DNA of 64,000 nucleotides. Source: an uncultured Pseudomonadales bacterium (lineage in GTDB: Bacteria > Pseudomonadota > Gammaproteobacteria > Pseudomonadales > UBA7434). The DNA is taken from positions 301,001 through 365,000 of the forward strand of contig CALSRU010000005.1 in the NCBI GenBank assembly GCA_943788835.1, read 5' to 3'. A program made the position numbers and the translations under genes. Below the pieces are notes generated by a model that was not told the DNA's origin, ran no database searches, and saw only the letters and a program-made list of their open reading frames with translations. This document shows positions 9,595 to 17,738 of the stretch, in pieces (within the stretch, counting starts at the first letter, position 1; every line of letters starts with the position of its first letter).

Positions 9595-9713
9595 GGCGGC
9601 GTCTCCGGTGGTAGTCGCACGATCAAGAGGTCTATCCGCTGTGCCGACTGTGGCAGATGGAATGGATAGTTCCAGCTCGGGCTGCGTTCAATCATGCAGC
9701 TCCGATCGTAATA

Positions 9714-9788
9714 TGGCTGGGGCGGAAGGATTCGAACCTTCGAATGCGGAGATCAAAACCCCGTGCCTTGCCGCTTGGCGACGCCCCA
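9714..9788 (-). tRNA. tRNA-Gln (TTG)
   Basis: The 75-nt sequence with encoded CCA has acceptor strands TGGGGCG and CGCCCCA, which is typical of bacterial tRNA-Gln. The D-arm region is CCAAGCGGCAAGGC, the anticodon loop holds TTG, and the T-arm is GAAGGTTCGAATCCTTC. It lies between ispE and prs, as I recall for Pseudomonas. Confidence 0.96.
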
Positions 9789-9812
9789 AAAAAACTTTTG
9801 TTTGCAGTGGCT

Positions 9813-10775
9813 CTATAGCCGCAGCGCCTTATGCGCTGTTGAAACCTGGCTTGCTCGGCTGACAAATCCCGTCAGCGTATCCGGTAAGTCGCGTAAAACT
9901 GCTTGCGCACCGGCTTCATCGGTAAATTTTGCAAAAATACAACTTCCGGTCCCGGTCAAGGCTGGCTTACCAAATTGGCTAAGCCACTTGAGTGCCTCGT
10001 CTATCTGCACGTAATTCGATCGTATTAATGCTTCACAATCGTTGTGCATATCAGCGGCATCAGCCCGGTTGGCTCTTAAAAGCTCGTTGAGCGAAATCGA
10101 TCTTTGTGCTGTCCTAAAAAAGGCGGCTATTCTGATCGGAAGGGTGTCCCGTGTCAATTGCGGGTGGCTAAATATTGCCTGAGTAGAAATATTCACGTGT
10201 GGTTGGACCACCAGATACCAGCAGTCGGGTAAATCGATGGGATATAACTGCTCGCCTACGCCCTCGGCAAGGCTATTTTGGCCCTGTACAAACACGGGCA
10301 CGTCTGCGCCCAGTGTCAGACCCAAGCTGGCGAGCTCATTTAGCGGTAAATTGAGACCCCAGAGCTTGTTGAGCCCAAGTAAGGTGCTCGCGGCATTGGA
10401 GCTACCTCCGCCTAGACCGCCGCCCATCGGTAGGTTTTTTTCAATACTAATGATGGCCCCGCGCGTTATGTGGGCGTGCTCTTGCAGTAGTTTCGCTGCG
10501 CGCCAAGCGATATTGTCTTCATCGGCCAGACCAGATAATTTGGTTTTCATGGTGATCTCAGGCGTTGTGGTCGCCTCGAGCGTCACTAGGTCACCGTAAT
10601 CCAGCAGCTGGAAGAGCGTTTGTAAATTGTGGTAGCCATCGGCGCGCCGCCCAGTGATATGCAAAAACAAATTGAGTTTAGCCGGCGCCGGCAAATGCAG
10701 AATGTTATCGGGTGCCAAGGTAGTGGGGTTAGAAGCTGCTGCCAAGTGGGTCGGTTTGTGATTCGTAGTGTTCAT
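9813..10775 (-). CDS. ispE: 4-diphosphocytidyl-2-C-methyl-D-erythritol kinase
   Basis: Phosphorylates CDP-ME in the non-mevalonate isoprenoid pathway, which also uses Dxs at 45259. It is a GHMP kinase: the substrate segment PAPAKLNLFLHI and the ATP loop PMGGGLGGGSSNAA are clear, with a C-terminal GTGSCIFA motif. At 320 residues it is longer than the E. coli enzyme (283), mainly because about 22 extra polar residues precede PAPAKLN; no later in-frame ATG offers a shorter start. The gene begins 10 bases after lolB. Confidence 0.96.
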   Translation of the reverse strand: MNTTNHKPTHLAAASNPTTLAPDNILHLPAPAKLNLFLHITGRRADGYHNLQTLFQLLDYGDLVTLEATTTPEITMKTKLSGLADEDNIAWRAAKLLQEHAHITRGAIISIEKNLPMGGGLGGGSSNAASTLLGLNKLWGLNLPLNELASLGLTLGADVPVFVQGQNSLAEGVGEQLYPIDLPDCWYLVVQPHVNISTQAIFSHPQLTRDTLPIRIAAFFRTAQRSISLNELLRANRADAADMHNDCEALIRSNYVQIDEALKWLSQFGKPALTGTGSCIFAKFTDEAGAQAVLRDLPDTLTGFVSRASQVSTAHKALRL

Positions 10776-10785
10776 CGAGTATTCA

Positions 10786-11448
10786 TCACTCGCGCGGGCC
10801 GAGATGCCAGCTGGCCACAGCCACGCTCAGGCTCGCTCTGGGGCCTTGGGCCATTATTCTTTTTGGCAGGGCAAGGTTGCCGCTGCGTTCAGTTTTGGCG
10901 TAGCGCACCGTCCAGCCTGCTTGGGCAAAGCCATTCAGCTCAGGCAAGGCTGTCGCATCGGAAGCGGGCGTCGAAAAATTATGGGTGGATACCGTTGGAA
11001 GATCCGGGCCAGGTACCCCGGTAATCCAGTGGCGCAGCAGCGAAACCGGCAGGGTTAAGCCTGTGTATTGGTAGAACAGTTGGTCGGCATTGCCGGCTTC
11101 GGCTAAAAGTTGTTGTCCGCGTGAGAGAGTGATGCGCTCATTATTTTGCTGGATAATCATTGAACCCAGGCCAAATGCTCCGCTCAAGCCGATAGTGTAG
11201 TTCTCGCCGCTTTGTGTCCAATCATAGCGCAGCACATGAGTTGATGCTTTCTCATTGCTGGTTTGAGCCTGCACGCGGATGGCAATCTTACCTTTAGTCT
11301 GCCAGCTGGAGGGCCAGCTACTTATTGTGGCGTTAGCGCCTGTGCTATGGGTTTTGTATGAGCTTAGCTGGGTGCATCCGCTTATCGAAATCAGCGCACA
11401 AAAAAACATTGTTACGGTGGCTGCTTGTTGGATGCGATGGTGTAGCAA
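10786..11448 (-). CDS. lolB: Outer membrane lipoprotein LolB
   Basis: Receives lipoproteins from LolA and inserts them into the outer membrane. The N-terminus is a lipoprotein signal peptide with lipobox ISGC (C25). The mature part matches the LolB pattern (WQTKGKIAIRV, YDWTQSGENYTIGLSG, LRHWITGVPGP). At 220 residues it has normal length. It sits between the TPR lipoprotein gene and ispE, the standard position in Pseudomonas-like genomes. Confidence 0.93.
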   Translation of the reverse strand: MLHHRIQQAATVTMFFCALISISGCTQLSSYKTHSTGANATISSWPSSWQTKGKIAIRVQAQTSNEKASTHVLRYDWTQSGENYTIGLSGAFGLGSMIIQQNNERITLSRGQQLLAEAGNADQLFYQYTGLTLPVSLLRHWITGVPGPDLPTVSTHNFSTPASDATALPELNGFAQAGWTVRYAKTERSGNLALPKRIMAQGPRASLSVAVASWHLGPRE

Positions 11449-11474
11449 GAGCGATGTACCTGCCGGAGCGACGG

Positions 11475-13340
11475 TTATTTAAAAGGGATGTTTAGGCGAA
11501 GCAGCGTGCGGTCGACCTTGGGGTGATTGGGCGCTGCTTTTTGAATAGATTTATAAATTTTTGCCGCTTTTTTAGATTGGCCTGAGGTCCAGTAGAGCTC
11601 GATTAAATGAGCGGCAATTTCATCGTCGGACAATTTGTTATACGCTTTTTGTAGGTTTTTTTCGGCGGCATCTAAGCGACCCATATGGAATTGAACCCAG
11701 CCAAGACTGTCCATAATTGCGGCGTCATCGGGTTTGAGGACAAGTGCCTTTTTAATAAGATCTAACGCTTCATTATAGCGAGTTGTTCGGTCGGCCAGTA
11801 CGTAGCCTAATGCATTAAGCGCTACAATATTTTGCGGATCTATTGCTAGCACATGACGCAAGTCGACTTCGACTAAGCTGATGTCGTCGAGTTGTTCAGA
11901 TAAGAAAGAACGCTCGAGCCGCAAGGCGATTTGATTGGGATGTTGCTCAATAGCTTCACTTAGAACGCTATGTGCGTCGACTAGTTCACTGCTGTCGCTG
12001 AGTAGTTCGGCCTCGGCATTCCAGAAGAGAGGGGCCTGTTGAGGGTGCTTTTGACGCAGTGCAGCCAGATAGCTGCGCGCCTCGTGCAGTTGCTCCTGTG
12101 CGGCCAGTAGCGTTACAGTTTTCTGCACAGCTGGGAGATAGTAGTCGCCTGGCTGAACTTGCGCATAAAAATTTAGCGCAGCGTCGGTATCTTTTTCGGC
12201 GGCGGCAATTAAGCCCAAGTTAAACCAAGCAAAAGATGTTTCGCGATTATTATCGAGCAGTGTTTGGAGGCTTTTTTTTGCTGCCAAGAAATTATTATTT
12301 TCAGCCGCAATTAGACTGTGAGGTTTGAGTAATGTAGTATCAAATGGCGTGTCTTGAAGTAATTCGGCAAATGTTTTTTCTGCAAGCACAAGGTTTGTTT
12401 GGGTGAGTTTTCGCGCATAAGCTATTTTCAAGCTGCGTTCGTCAGGGCGTTTTTTTAACGCCTTGCGCAATACTTTAGCCGCTGCTTGATGCTGGCCAAG
12501 CTCTGTTTGTAGTTGCGATTCAATGATGGCCAACTGTACCGGATCGCCGTCGAAATTACGCAATCTTTGAATTTGTGCAAGTGCGTTTTCATGCTCGCCA
12601 TTTTTTTGTAAGAGCAGTGTATATGTTAATAGAAGGCTAAAGTTTTCTGAGCGGTCTTGATCCGAGAGTCGCTCTAGCTGGATTAATACTTCACGAAGCT
12701 GTGCACTGCCCGTGGGTAATGTGCTATTGCGCAAGACGCCGAATTCAGCGGCTTCACCGGCATCGAGTTGGCGCTCTAAAATTTGCAGGGCGCGCAGGGG
12801 CTGATTAGTTCGGGCCAGCATGTCGGCAAGATTTTCTGATGCTTTTGGGTTAGACGGATCGACCTTATTCCAAAGTTCAGCCATTTCAATAGCCGCATTA
12901 GCATTGCGCAGGTACCGGGCTAAACGCGCAGCACGGGCCACTACTTGCGGATCTTGTGTGTTGAGTGCCTCGCGATAATAATTTTTAGCGGCGGTCTCGA
13001 TGTCCCCGTTATAAACTGAGAGCTCCCCAACCAGTAGATTAAAGAGAGTGTCGGCCTCGAATGGGCGATTACTAGGCGGCGGTGGCTCGGCCTGCATCGT
13101 CTCACTTATCATTGCATCAGAGTGATTCGTTTGATCGGTGATCGCTTGGGTTGACGAGTTATTGCCTAGTGAGGCGCAGCCACCGATGTAAATGCTTATT
13201 AAAGTGGTTAAAAGCATTTTCCACAGCGTGCGACTGCGCGACTGCTGCTTAGCCGAGTAATAACTTGGGGGTGCTATTGGCTGGTTTGAGATCATGCAAT
13301 TTTTCTGCGTATGCGGAATGCTTGGGAGTATTGTCAACAT
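11475..13340 (-). CDS. TPR-repeat lipoprotein
   Basis: A 621-residue tetratricopeptide-repeat protein, equivalent by position to P. aeruginosa PA4667. A hydrophobic segment ending in a lipobox-like YIGGC (C55 from the first ATG) suggests an outer membrane lipoprotein. If translation begins at the second ATG (residue 16), the signal peptide is less extended. Repeats are recognisable throughout (for example LNALGYVLADRTTRYNEALD and MDSLGWVQFHMGRLDAAEKN near the C-terminus). It probably acts as a scaffold; no partner can be inferred. It is divergent from hemA and leads the lolB-ispE group. Confidence 0.85.
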   Translation of the reverse strand: MLTILPSIPHTQKNCMISNQPIAPPSYYSAKQQSRSRTLWKMLLTTLISIYIGGCASLGNNSSTQAITDQTNHSDAMISETMQAEPPPPSNRPFEADTLFNLLVGELSVYNGDIETAAKNYYREALNTQDPQVVARAARLARYLRNANAAIEMAELWNKVDPSNPKASENLADMLARTNQPLRALQILERQLDAGEAAEFGVLRNSTLPTGSAQLREVLIQLERLSDQDRSENFSLLLTYTLLLQKNGEHENALAQIQRLRNFDGDPVQLAIIESQLQTELGQHQAAAKVLRKALKKRPDERSLKIAYARKLTQTNLVLAEKTFAELLQDTPFDTTLLKPHSLIAAENNNFLAAKKSLQTLLDNNRETSFAWFNLGLIAAAEKDTDAALNFYAQVQPGDYYLPAVQKTVTLLAAQEQLHEARSYLAALRQKHPQQAPLFWNAEAELLSDSSELVDAHSVLSEAIEQHPNQIALRLERSFLSEQLDDISLVEVDLRHVLAIDPQNIVALNALGYVLADRTTRYNEALDLIKKALVLKPDDAAIMDSLGWVQFHMGRLDAAEKNLQKAYNKLSDDEIAAHLIELYWTSGQSKKAAKIYKSIQKAAPNHPKVDRTLLRLNIPFK

Positions 13341-13665
13341 TATTGAGTTGGCGGTAAAACAGGCCTGTTAAATCCTAGCTTGTTTCTAAAAGTTGGCGCT
13401 GGCAATTATTTGCAGATGTTTAAGCAAGCCGACAGCCTAGACTCTATAATCGCATAGAATAACGCACAATCCTACTTGGCGTGGGGCGGATTTAAACGGT
13501 GAGGCGGGCGAGTTTGCTGTTTAAACTTGCCTAATCGTGAGTTTGCTAGCAGGATATCCATAGGCGCTCGAAGGGTATATTGTTAAACTCATGCTTAGCA
13601 GCAGATTCACGGCCGTGCGGGCGCCTATCCGCTACACATCAATTGTCTCAGCGAACTTCTAATTT
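13341..13665. other. Divergent promoter region, TPR lipoprotein gene / hemA
   Basis: 325 bases without a gene. A perfect TATAAT is at 13445-13450 on the plus strand, with no good -35 hexamer at standard spacing, so a hemA promoter here is only tentative. A GTTTAAAC palindrome lies near 13520. Otherwise I see nothing. Confidence 0.4.
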
Positions 13666-14955
13666 ATGCAGTTAATGGCTATCGGTATCAACTACGCTAC
13701 TGCAAGCGTGGCGTTACGCGAAAAGTTGGCTATTGCCCCCGAGGCACAAGCTGCTGCGGTGGTCGAGTTGTCTGCGCAGCTCATAGCAGCCGATGGCGAC
13801 AGCACAGGCGAGACGCTTATTTTGTCTACCTGTAACCGCACCGAAATAGTGGTGAGTGGTTTACAGGTGGAATCGGTGGTGCTGGAATGGCTGGCTACTT
13901 ATTGCGGTGTCGCACGCTCTGAGTTCATCGAGCATGTTTATACTCATCGCGGTCGTGATGCGCTCAATCACTTAATAAGAGTGGCTAGCGGGCTCGACTC
14001 TATGGTGCTTGGCGAGCCGCAAATATTCGGGCAAATGAAATCGGCCTTTGCAGTGTCGCGAGGTGTGAATGCTTTGGGTGCTGAGCTGGGGCCGGCGCTA
14101 GAGCATGTCTTTGCGGTAGCTAAAAAGGTCCGCAGCGGCACAGCAATTGGTGAAAATCCGGTGTCAGTTGCCTACGCAGCGGTCGCTATGGCTCAGCGTT
14201 TATTTAGCGAGCTCGCTCAGGCACAAGTGCTTTTGGTGGGGGCGGGAGCTACCATTGAGTTGGTAGCCAAGCATATGCGCGATGCGGGTGCTGATCAGAT
14301 TACCGTGGCCAACAGGACGCTCGAAAAAGCCCATATTCTGGCCAGCGCGCTGGGCAGTCGGGCAATGTTGTTGGCTGAGTTGCCTGAAAACTTATCTGAT
14401 TTTGATATTGTGATTACTTCAACAGCTAGCCAGTTGCCTATTATTGGCAAAGGCATGGTTGAGCAGGCAATGAAGGCCCGCAAGCATAAACCTATGTTTA
14501 TGGTCGATATTGCCGTGCCACGCGATATTGAGCCTCAAGTGGCTGAACTCCCTGATGCTTACTTATATTCTGTTGATGATTTAAAAAATATCGTTGACCA
14601 AAACGTCAAGCTTAGGCAGGAAGAGGCTGGCAAGGCTCAGGAGATTATTGCAGGCGGTGTTGAGCAGTATCAGTCGTGGGTGCGAAGCAGAGATGCGGCA
14701 GATTTAGTGGTCGCTTACCGCGATGCGACGCAAATAATGTGTGATGAACAACTGCAAAAAGCCCGACAATTATTGAGTAGTGGCGAATCACCTGAGGCGG
14801 TATTGGAAAGTTTTGCACGATCACTGGCCCGAAAAATGATGCATACACCTACGGTTGAAATGCGTAATGCGGCCGCTGCTGCAGATAAAAACCTGCTAAA
14901 TGCCGCGCGTATATTGTTCGATCTGCCTGAATCTGGCCCGATGGATGAGCAATAG
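13666..14955 (+). CDS. hemA: Glutamyl-tRNA reductase
   Basis: Catalyses the first committed step of C5-pathway tetrapyrrole synthesis, from glutamyl-tRNA to glutamate-1-semialdehyde, which HemL (24511-25812) then converts. The N-terminal catalytic domain has the signature STCNRTEIV with the active-site cysteine. LGEPQIFGQMK and the NADPH-binding segment (VLLVGAGATIELVAKHM) follow, and the C-terminal dimerisation helix is complete. The length of 429 residues is normal. It is divergent from the TPR lipoprotein gene and followed by prfA. Confidence 0.98.
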   Translation: MQLMAIGINYATASVALREKLAIAPEAQAAAVVELSAQLIAADGDSTGETLILSTCNRTEIVVSGLQVESVVLEWLATYCGVARSEFIEHVYTHRGRDALNHLIRVASGLDSMVLGEPQIFGQMKSAFAVSRGVNALGAELGPALEHVFAVAKKVRSGTAIGENPVSVAYAAVAMAQRLFSELAQAQVLLVGAGATIELVAKHMRDAGADQITVANRTLEKAHILASALGSRAMLLAELPENLSDFDIVITSTASQLPIIGKGMVEQAMKARKHKPMFMVDIAVPRDIEPQVAELPDAYLYSVDDLKNIVDQNVKLRQEEAGKAQEIIAGGVEQYQSWVRSRDAADLVVAYRDATQIMCDEQLQKARQLLSSGESPEAVLESFARSLARKMMHTPTVEMRNAAAAADKNLLNAARILFDLPESGPMDEQ

Positions 14956-15052
14956 GGGCGTTGTAATTTCATGGCTAGTGCATTGCGGCCCTTCTTTGTA
15001 TTGCATCAAAAGAAACACTTAATATGGGCTAGATGCTCACGGAAACTATTGC

Positions 15053-16138
15053 ATGAAACCAAGTTTGTTTGCCAAGCTCGACGTGATCGCCGAGCGCTAT
15101 GAAGAAATTAGTGCATTGCTCGGTGATGCCGAAGTTATTAGCGATCAAAAAAAATTCCGCGCTTTGTCTCAAGAGTATGCTGAGTTAGAGGCCGTTGTAC
15201 TTTGCTACCAAAAGTACAGTGCAGCGCAAGAGCAAATCGCCGAAGCTGAGGGTCTACTTAAAGATGATGATCCTGATATGCGTGAATTGGCCGAGGACGA
15301 TTTAGCCGTCGGTAAAGCCTCACTCGAAATATTGTCGGCAGACCTACAAAGTTTATTATTGCCGCGTGACCCTAACGATAAAAATAATGTGTTTTTAGAG
15401 GTTCGAGCGGGTACCGGCGGTGACGAGGCAGCTATTTTTGCTGGCGATTTATTTCGCATGTACAGCCGCTATGCCGAATCGCGAGGTTGGCGCGTTGAGA
15501 TTCTTAATGAGCGCATCGGCGAGCATGGTGGGTACAAAGAAATCATTTCACGTATCGCCGGAAGTGATGTCTATGGCAATTTAAAATTTGAATCGGGTGC
15601 ACACAGGGTGCAGCGTGTACCTGAAACGGAATCGCAGGGGCGGATTCATACCTCAGCCTGCACCGTGGCTATTATGCCCGAGGCTGATGAACTTGAGGCC
15701 ATAGAGCTGAACAAAGGTGATCTGCGTATCGATACGTTCAGGGCGTCAGGGGCGGGTGGTCAGCATGTTAACAAAACTGATTCAGCTATTCGCTTGACCC
15801 ATTTGCCTACAGGTATTGTGGTTGAGTGTCAGGATGAGCGCTCGCAACATAAAAACAAAGCGCGCGCTATGTCATTGTTGCAAGCTCGGTTAAACGATGC
15901 CGCGCAATTAGCCGCTGATGCTGCGCAGGCGAGTGAACGCCGCAACTTAGTGGGTAGTGGTGATCGTTCGGAGCGAATTCGCACTTACAATTTTCCACAG
16001 GGGCGCCTTACCGATCATCGTATTAATCTGACTTTATATAAGCTCAGCGAGGTAATGGAGGGGCAGCTTGACTCAGTTGTGCAGCCACTTTTACAAGAAT
16101 ACCAGGCCGACTTGTTGTCCGACTTGGGTGACGAATAG
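15053..16138 (+). CDS. prfA: Peptide chain release factor 1
   Basis: Recognises UAA and UAG and triggers peptide release. The catalytic GGQ motif is in [15 protein letters not shown], and the domain around [20 protein letters not shown] is canonical. 361 residues is the usual RF1 length. It follows hemA by 97 bases and precedes prmC, whose product methylates the GGQ glutamine. Confidence 0.98.
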   Translation: MKPSLFAKLDVIAERYEEISALLGDAEVISDQKKFRALSQEYAELEAVVLCYQKYSAAQEQIAEAEGLLKDDDPDMRELAEDDLAVGKASLEILSADLQSLLLPRDPNDKNNVFLEVRAGTGGDEAAIFAGDLFRMYSRYAESRGWRVEILNERIGEHGGYKEIISRIAGSDVYGNLKFESGAHRVQRVPETESQGRIHTSACTVAIMPEADELEAIELNKGDLRIDTFRASGAGGQHVNKTDSAIRLTHLPTGIVVECQDERSQHKNKARAMSLLQARLNDAAQLAADAAQASERRNLVGSGDRSERIRTYNFPQGRLTDHRINLTLYKLSEVMEGQLDSVVQPLLQEYQADLLSDLGDE

Positions 16139-16185
16139 TTTGAATTTGAGCGCCAGGCACTCCATAGTCTAGTCGAATCTACGTC

Positions 16186-17064
16186 ATGCCCGATATTTCA
16201 TTAGCGCAATTGCTTGTTCAAAGCACTGCTGCACTCACCGCAGCAGGTCAGGCTGGTGCGCGGCTTGAAGCTGAAGTGTTGATGGCTTTTGCATTGGAAA
16301 AGCCACGAAGTTATCTCTATGCGTATCCCGAGGTGGTGGTGTCTGAAATGCACGGTCAGCAAGTGAAAGCATTGATAGATGAGCGCATTGCGGGGCGTCC
16401 TATTGCCTATCTCGTGCAGGAGCGTGATTTTTGGTCGTTGCCCCTATATGTTAATGAGCAGGTGTTGATTCCACGCCCTGAAACTGAGTGCATGGTTGAG
16501 GCTGTGTTGCAGTTAAGTTTGCCAGAGGATTCTGTTGTTGTTGACTTGGGTTCTGGTAGTGGCGCCATAGTGATGGCGTTAGCTGTTGAGCGGCCAGCCT
16601 GGGTTTGTCTGGCGAGTGACCGGTTGGCTGGACCGTTGCAGGTGGTTAAAAAAAATATTGATAATTTGCTAGGCGCTGATGCCATAAGTGGCAATACGCC
16701 GGCAAAGTTGCCCATGTTGTTGCAGGCCGAGTGGTTGTGTGCCTGTGCCGAAGCCTGTTTTGATTTGGTGATTTCTAATCCGCCGTATATAGAAGATGCC
16801 GATCCGTATCTTGATAGGGGCGATCTTCGCTTTGAGCCGCGCTCAGCATTGGCCAGCGGAGCAGACGGGCTTGGCGACATTCGGTGTATTGCCGAGCAGG
16901 CTCGCAGAAGTTTAAAGCTAGGTGGTTATTTAGCGTTGGAGCATGGCTATGCCCAGCAGCAGGGGGTTGTTGAAATAGTTGAGGGCGCTGGTTTTGAGGT
17001 TAGGGAATTAGGTAGGGACTTGGCTGGGTTGCCACGTTATGTCATTGCACAAAGTCATTCGTAA
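16186..17064 (+). CDS. prmC: Release factor glutamine methyltransferase
   Basis: N5-methylates the GGQ glutamine of release factors. The SAM-binding motif VVDLGSGSGAIVMAL and the catalytic NPPY motif (ISNPPYIEDADPYL) are present. The segment VLIPRPETECMVE before the SAM domain is typical. 292 residues is slightly longer than E. coli PrmC (277). In remembered Pseudomonas gene order moeB follows; here the neighbour is an opposite-strand receiver-like gene only two bases away. Confidence 0.96.
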   Translation: MPDISLAQLLVQSTAALTAAGQAGARLEAEVLMAFALEKPRSYLYAYPEVVVSEMHGQQVKALIDERIAGRPIAYLVQERDFWSLPLYVNEQVLIPRPETECMVEAVLQLSLPEDSVVVDLGSGSGAIVMALAVERPAWVCLASDRLAGPLQVVKKNIDNLLGADAISGNTPAKLPMLLQAEWLCACAEACFDLVISNPPYIEDADPYLDRGDLRFEPRSALASGADGLGDIRCIAEQARRSLKLGGYLALEHGYAQQQGVVEIVEGAGFEVRELGRDLAGLPRYVIAQSHS

Positions 17065-17065
17065 A

Positions 17066-17464
17066 TTAAGCGATTTCCGCAACCGGTAGTAATAGTCGAT
17101 TGGTAGCATGAAGAATTTCGCCAAGATTAAACGGGGCGAAAAAAACCGCATCAGCGCCGCTGTGTTCTGCCATTGCCCGAGTTGCTGATTCTTGAATATT
17201 TAGCGAGACAATTTCATTTTGGGTGACAAATGCGATGATGGGGAGTTCGCGATCTTGCAGTCGTATCGTTTCGATAAGCGAAAGGCCATCAAGGTCATCG
17301 AGCATTAAGTCGACAAAAACGGCGTCAATATTTTCAAGTTCTGCTAGGCATTCTTTTGATCGGCTTATATGCTCAACTTTGGCGGAGTCGCCAAGAGCGG
17401 CATCAAGAATAACCTGCAAGTAAGGCTCAGTTTCGGCAACAATAAGTCGAGACTTATTAGGCAT
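17066..17464 (-). CDS. Stand-alone receiver-like protein, partly degenerate
   Basis: A 132-residue single-domain response-regulator-like protein. The phospho-acceptor aspartate is kept (D52 in VFVDLMLDDLDGL) and the conserved Thr is present (T81 in AFVTQ). The N-terminal acidic pair is reduced to AETEP. The conserved Lys of the KPF motif is replaced by alanine (A110 in FFAPF). There is no output domain. It lies 274 bases downstream of a large sensor gene on the same strand that also looks inactive, which suggests a shared non-canonical signalling role. It may bind partners without phosphorylation. Confidence 0.75.
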   Translation of the reverse strand: MPNKSRLIVAETEPYLQVILDAALGDSAKVEHISRSKECLAELENIDAVFVDLMLDDLDGLSLIETIRLQDRELPIIAFVTQNEIVSLNIQESATRAMAEHSGADAVFFAPFNLGEILHATNRLLLPVAEIA

Positions 17465-17738
17465 TTATCTTGATTCCTTTATTCTATATTTGGCACTGTC
17501 AGTGCGACGTGGCCAGCTTGTTTATTGTGGTATTGGTTGTGGTGTAATTAAAATTGCGTGGTAAGTGCAAGTCGCTGTTTTGATACGATTCTGATACAAG
17601 TCGGACGACCCCAACGGCGCGATTTTAGAGTTATTTTTTTGCCGGCACAACCTTGACATTGAAATCTTTATTTGGATTTATTTTTAGCGCTTCGGGCAGG
17701 TGGGCGTGATCGGTGTTTTTTTGATCTGCGTTAGAGCC

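Noticed and set aside
16407..16880. 157-codon frame antisense to prmC
   Set aside because: The opposite strand encodes PrmC with all motifs intact; the antisense product matches nothing.
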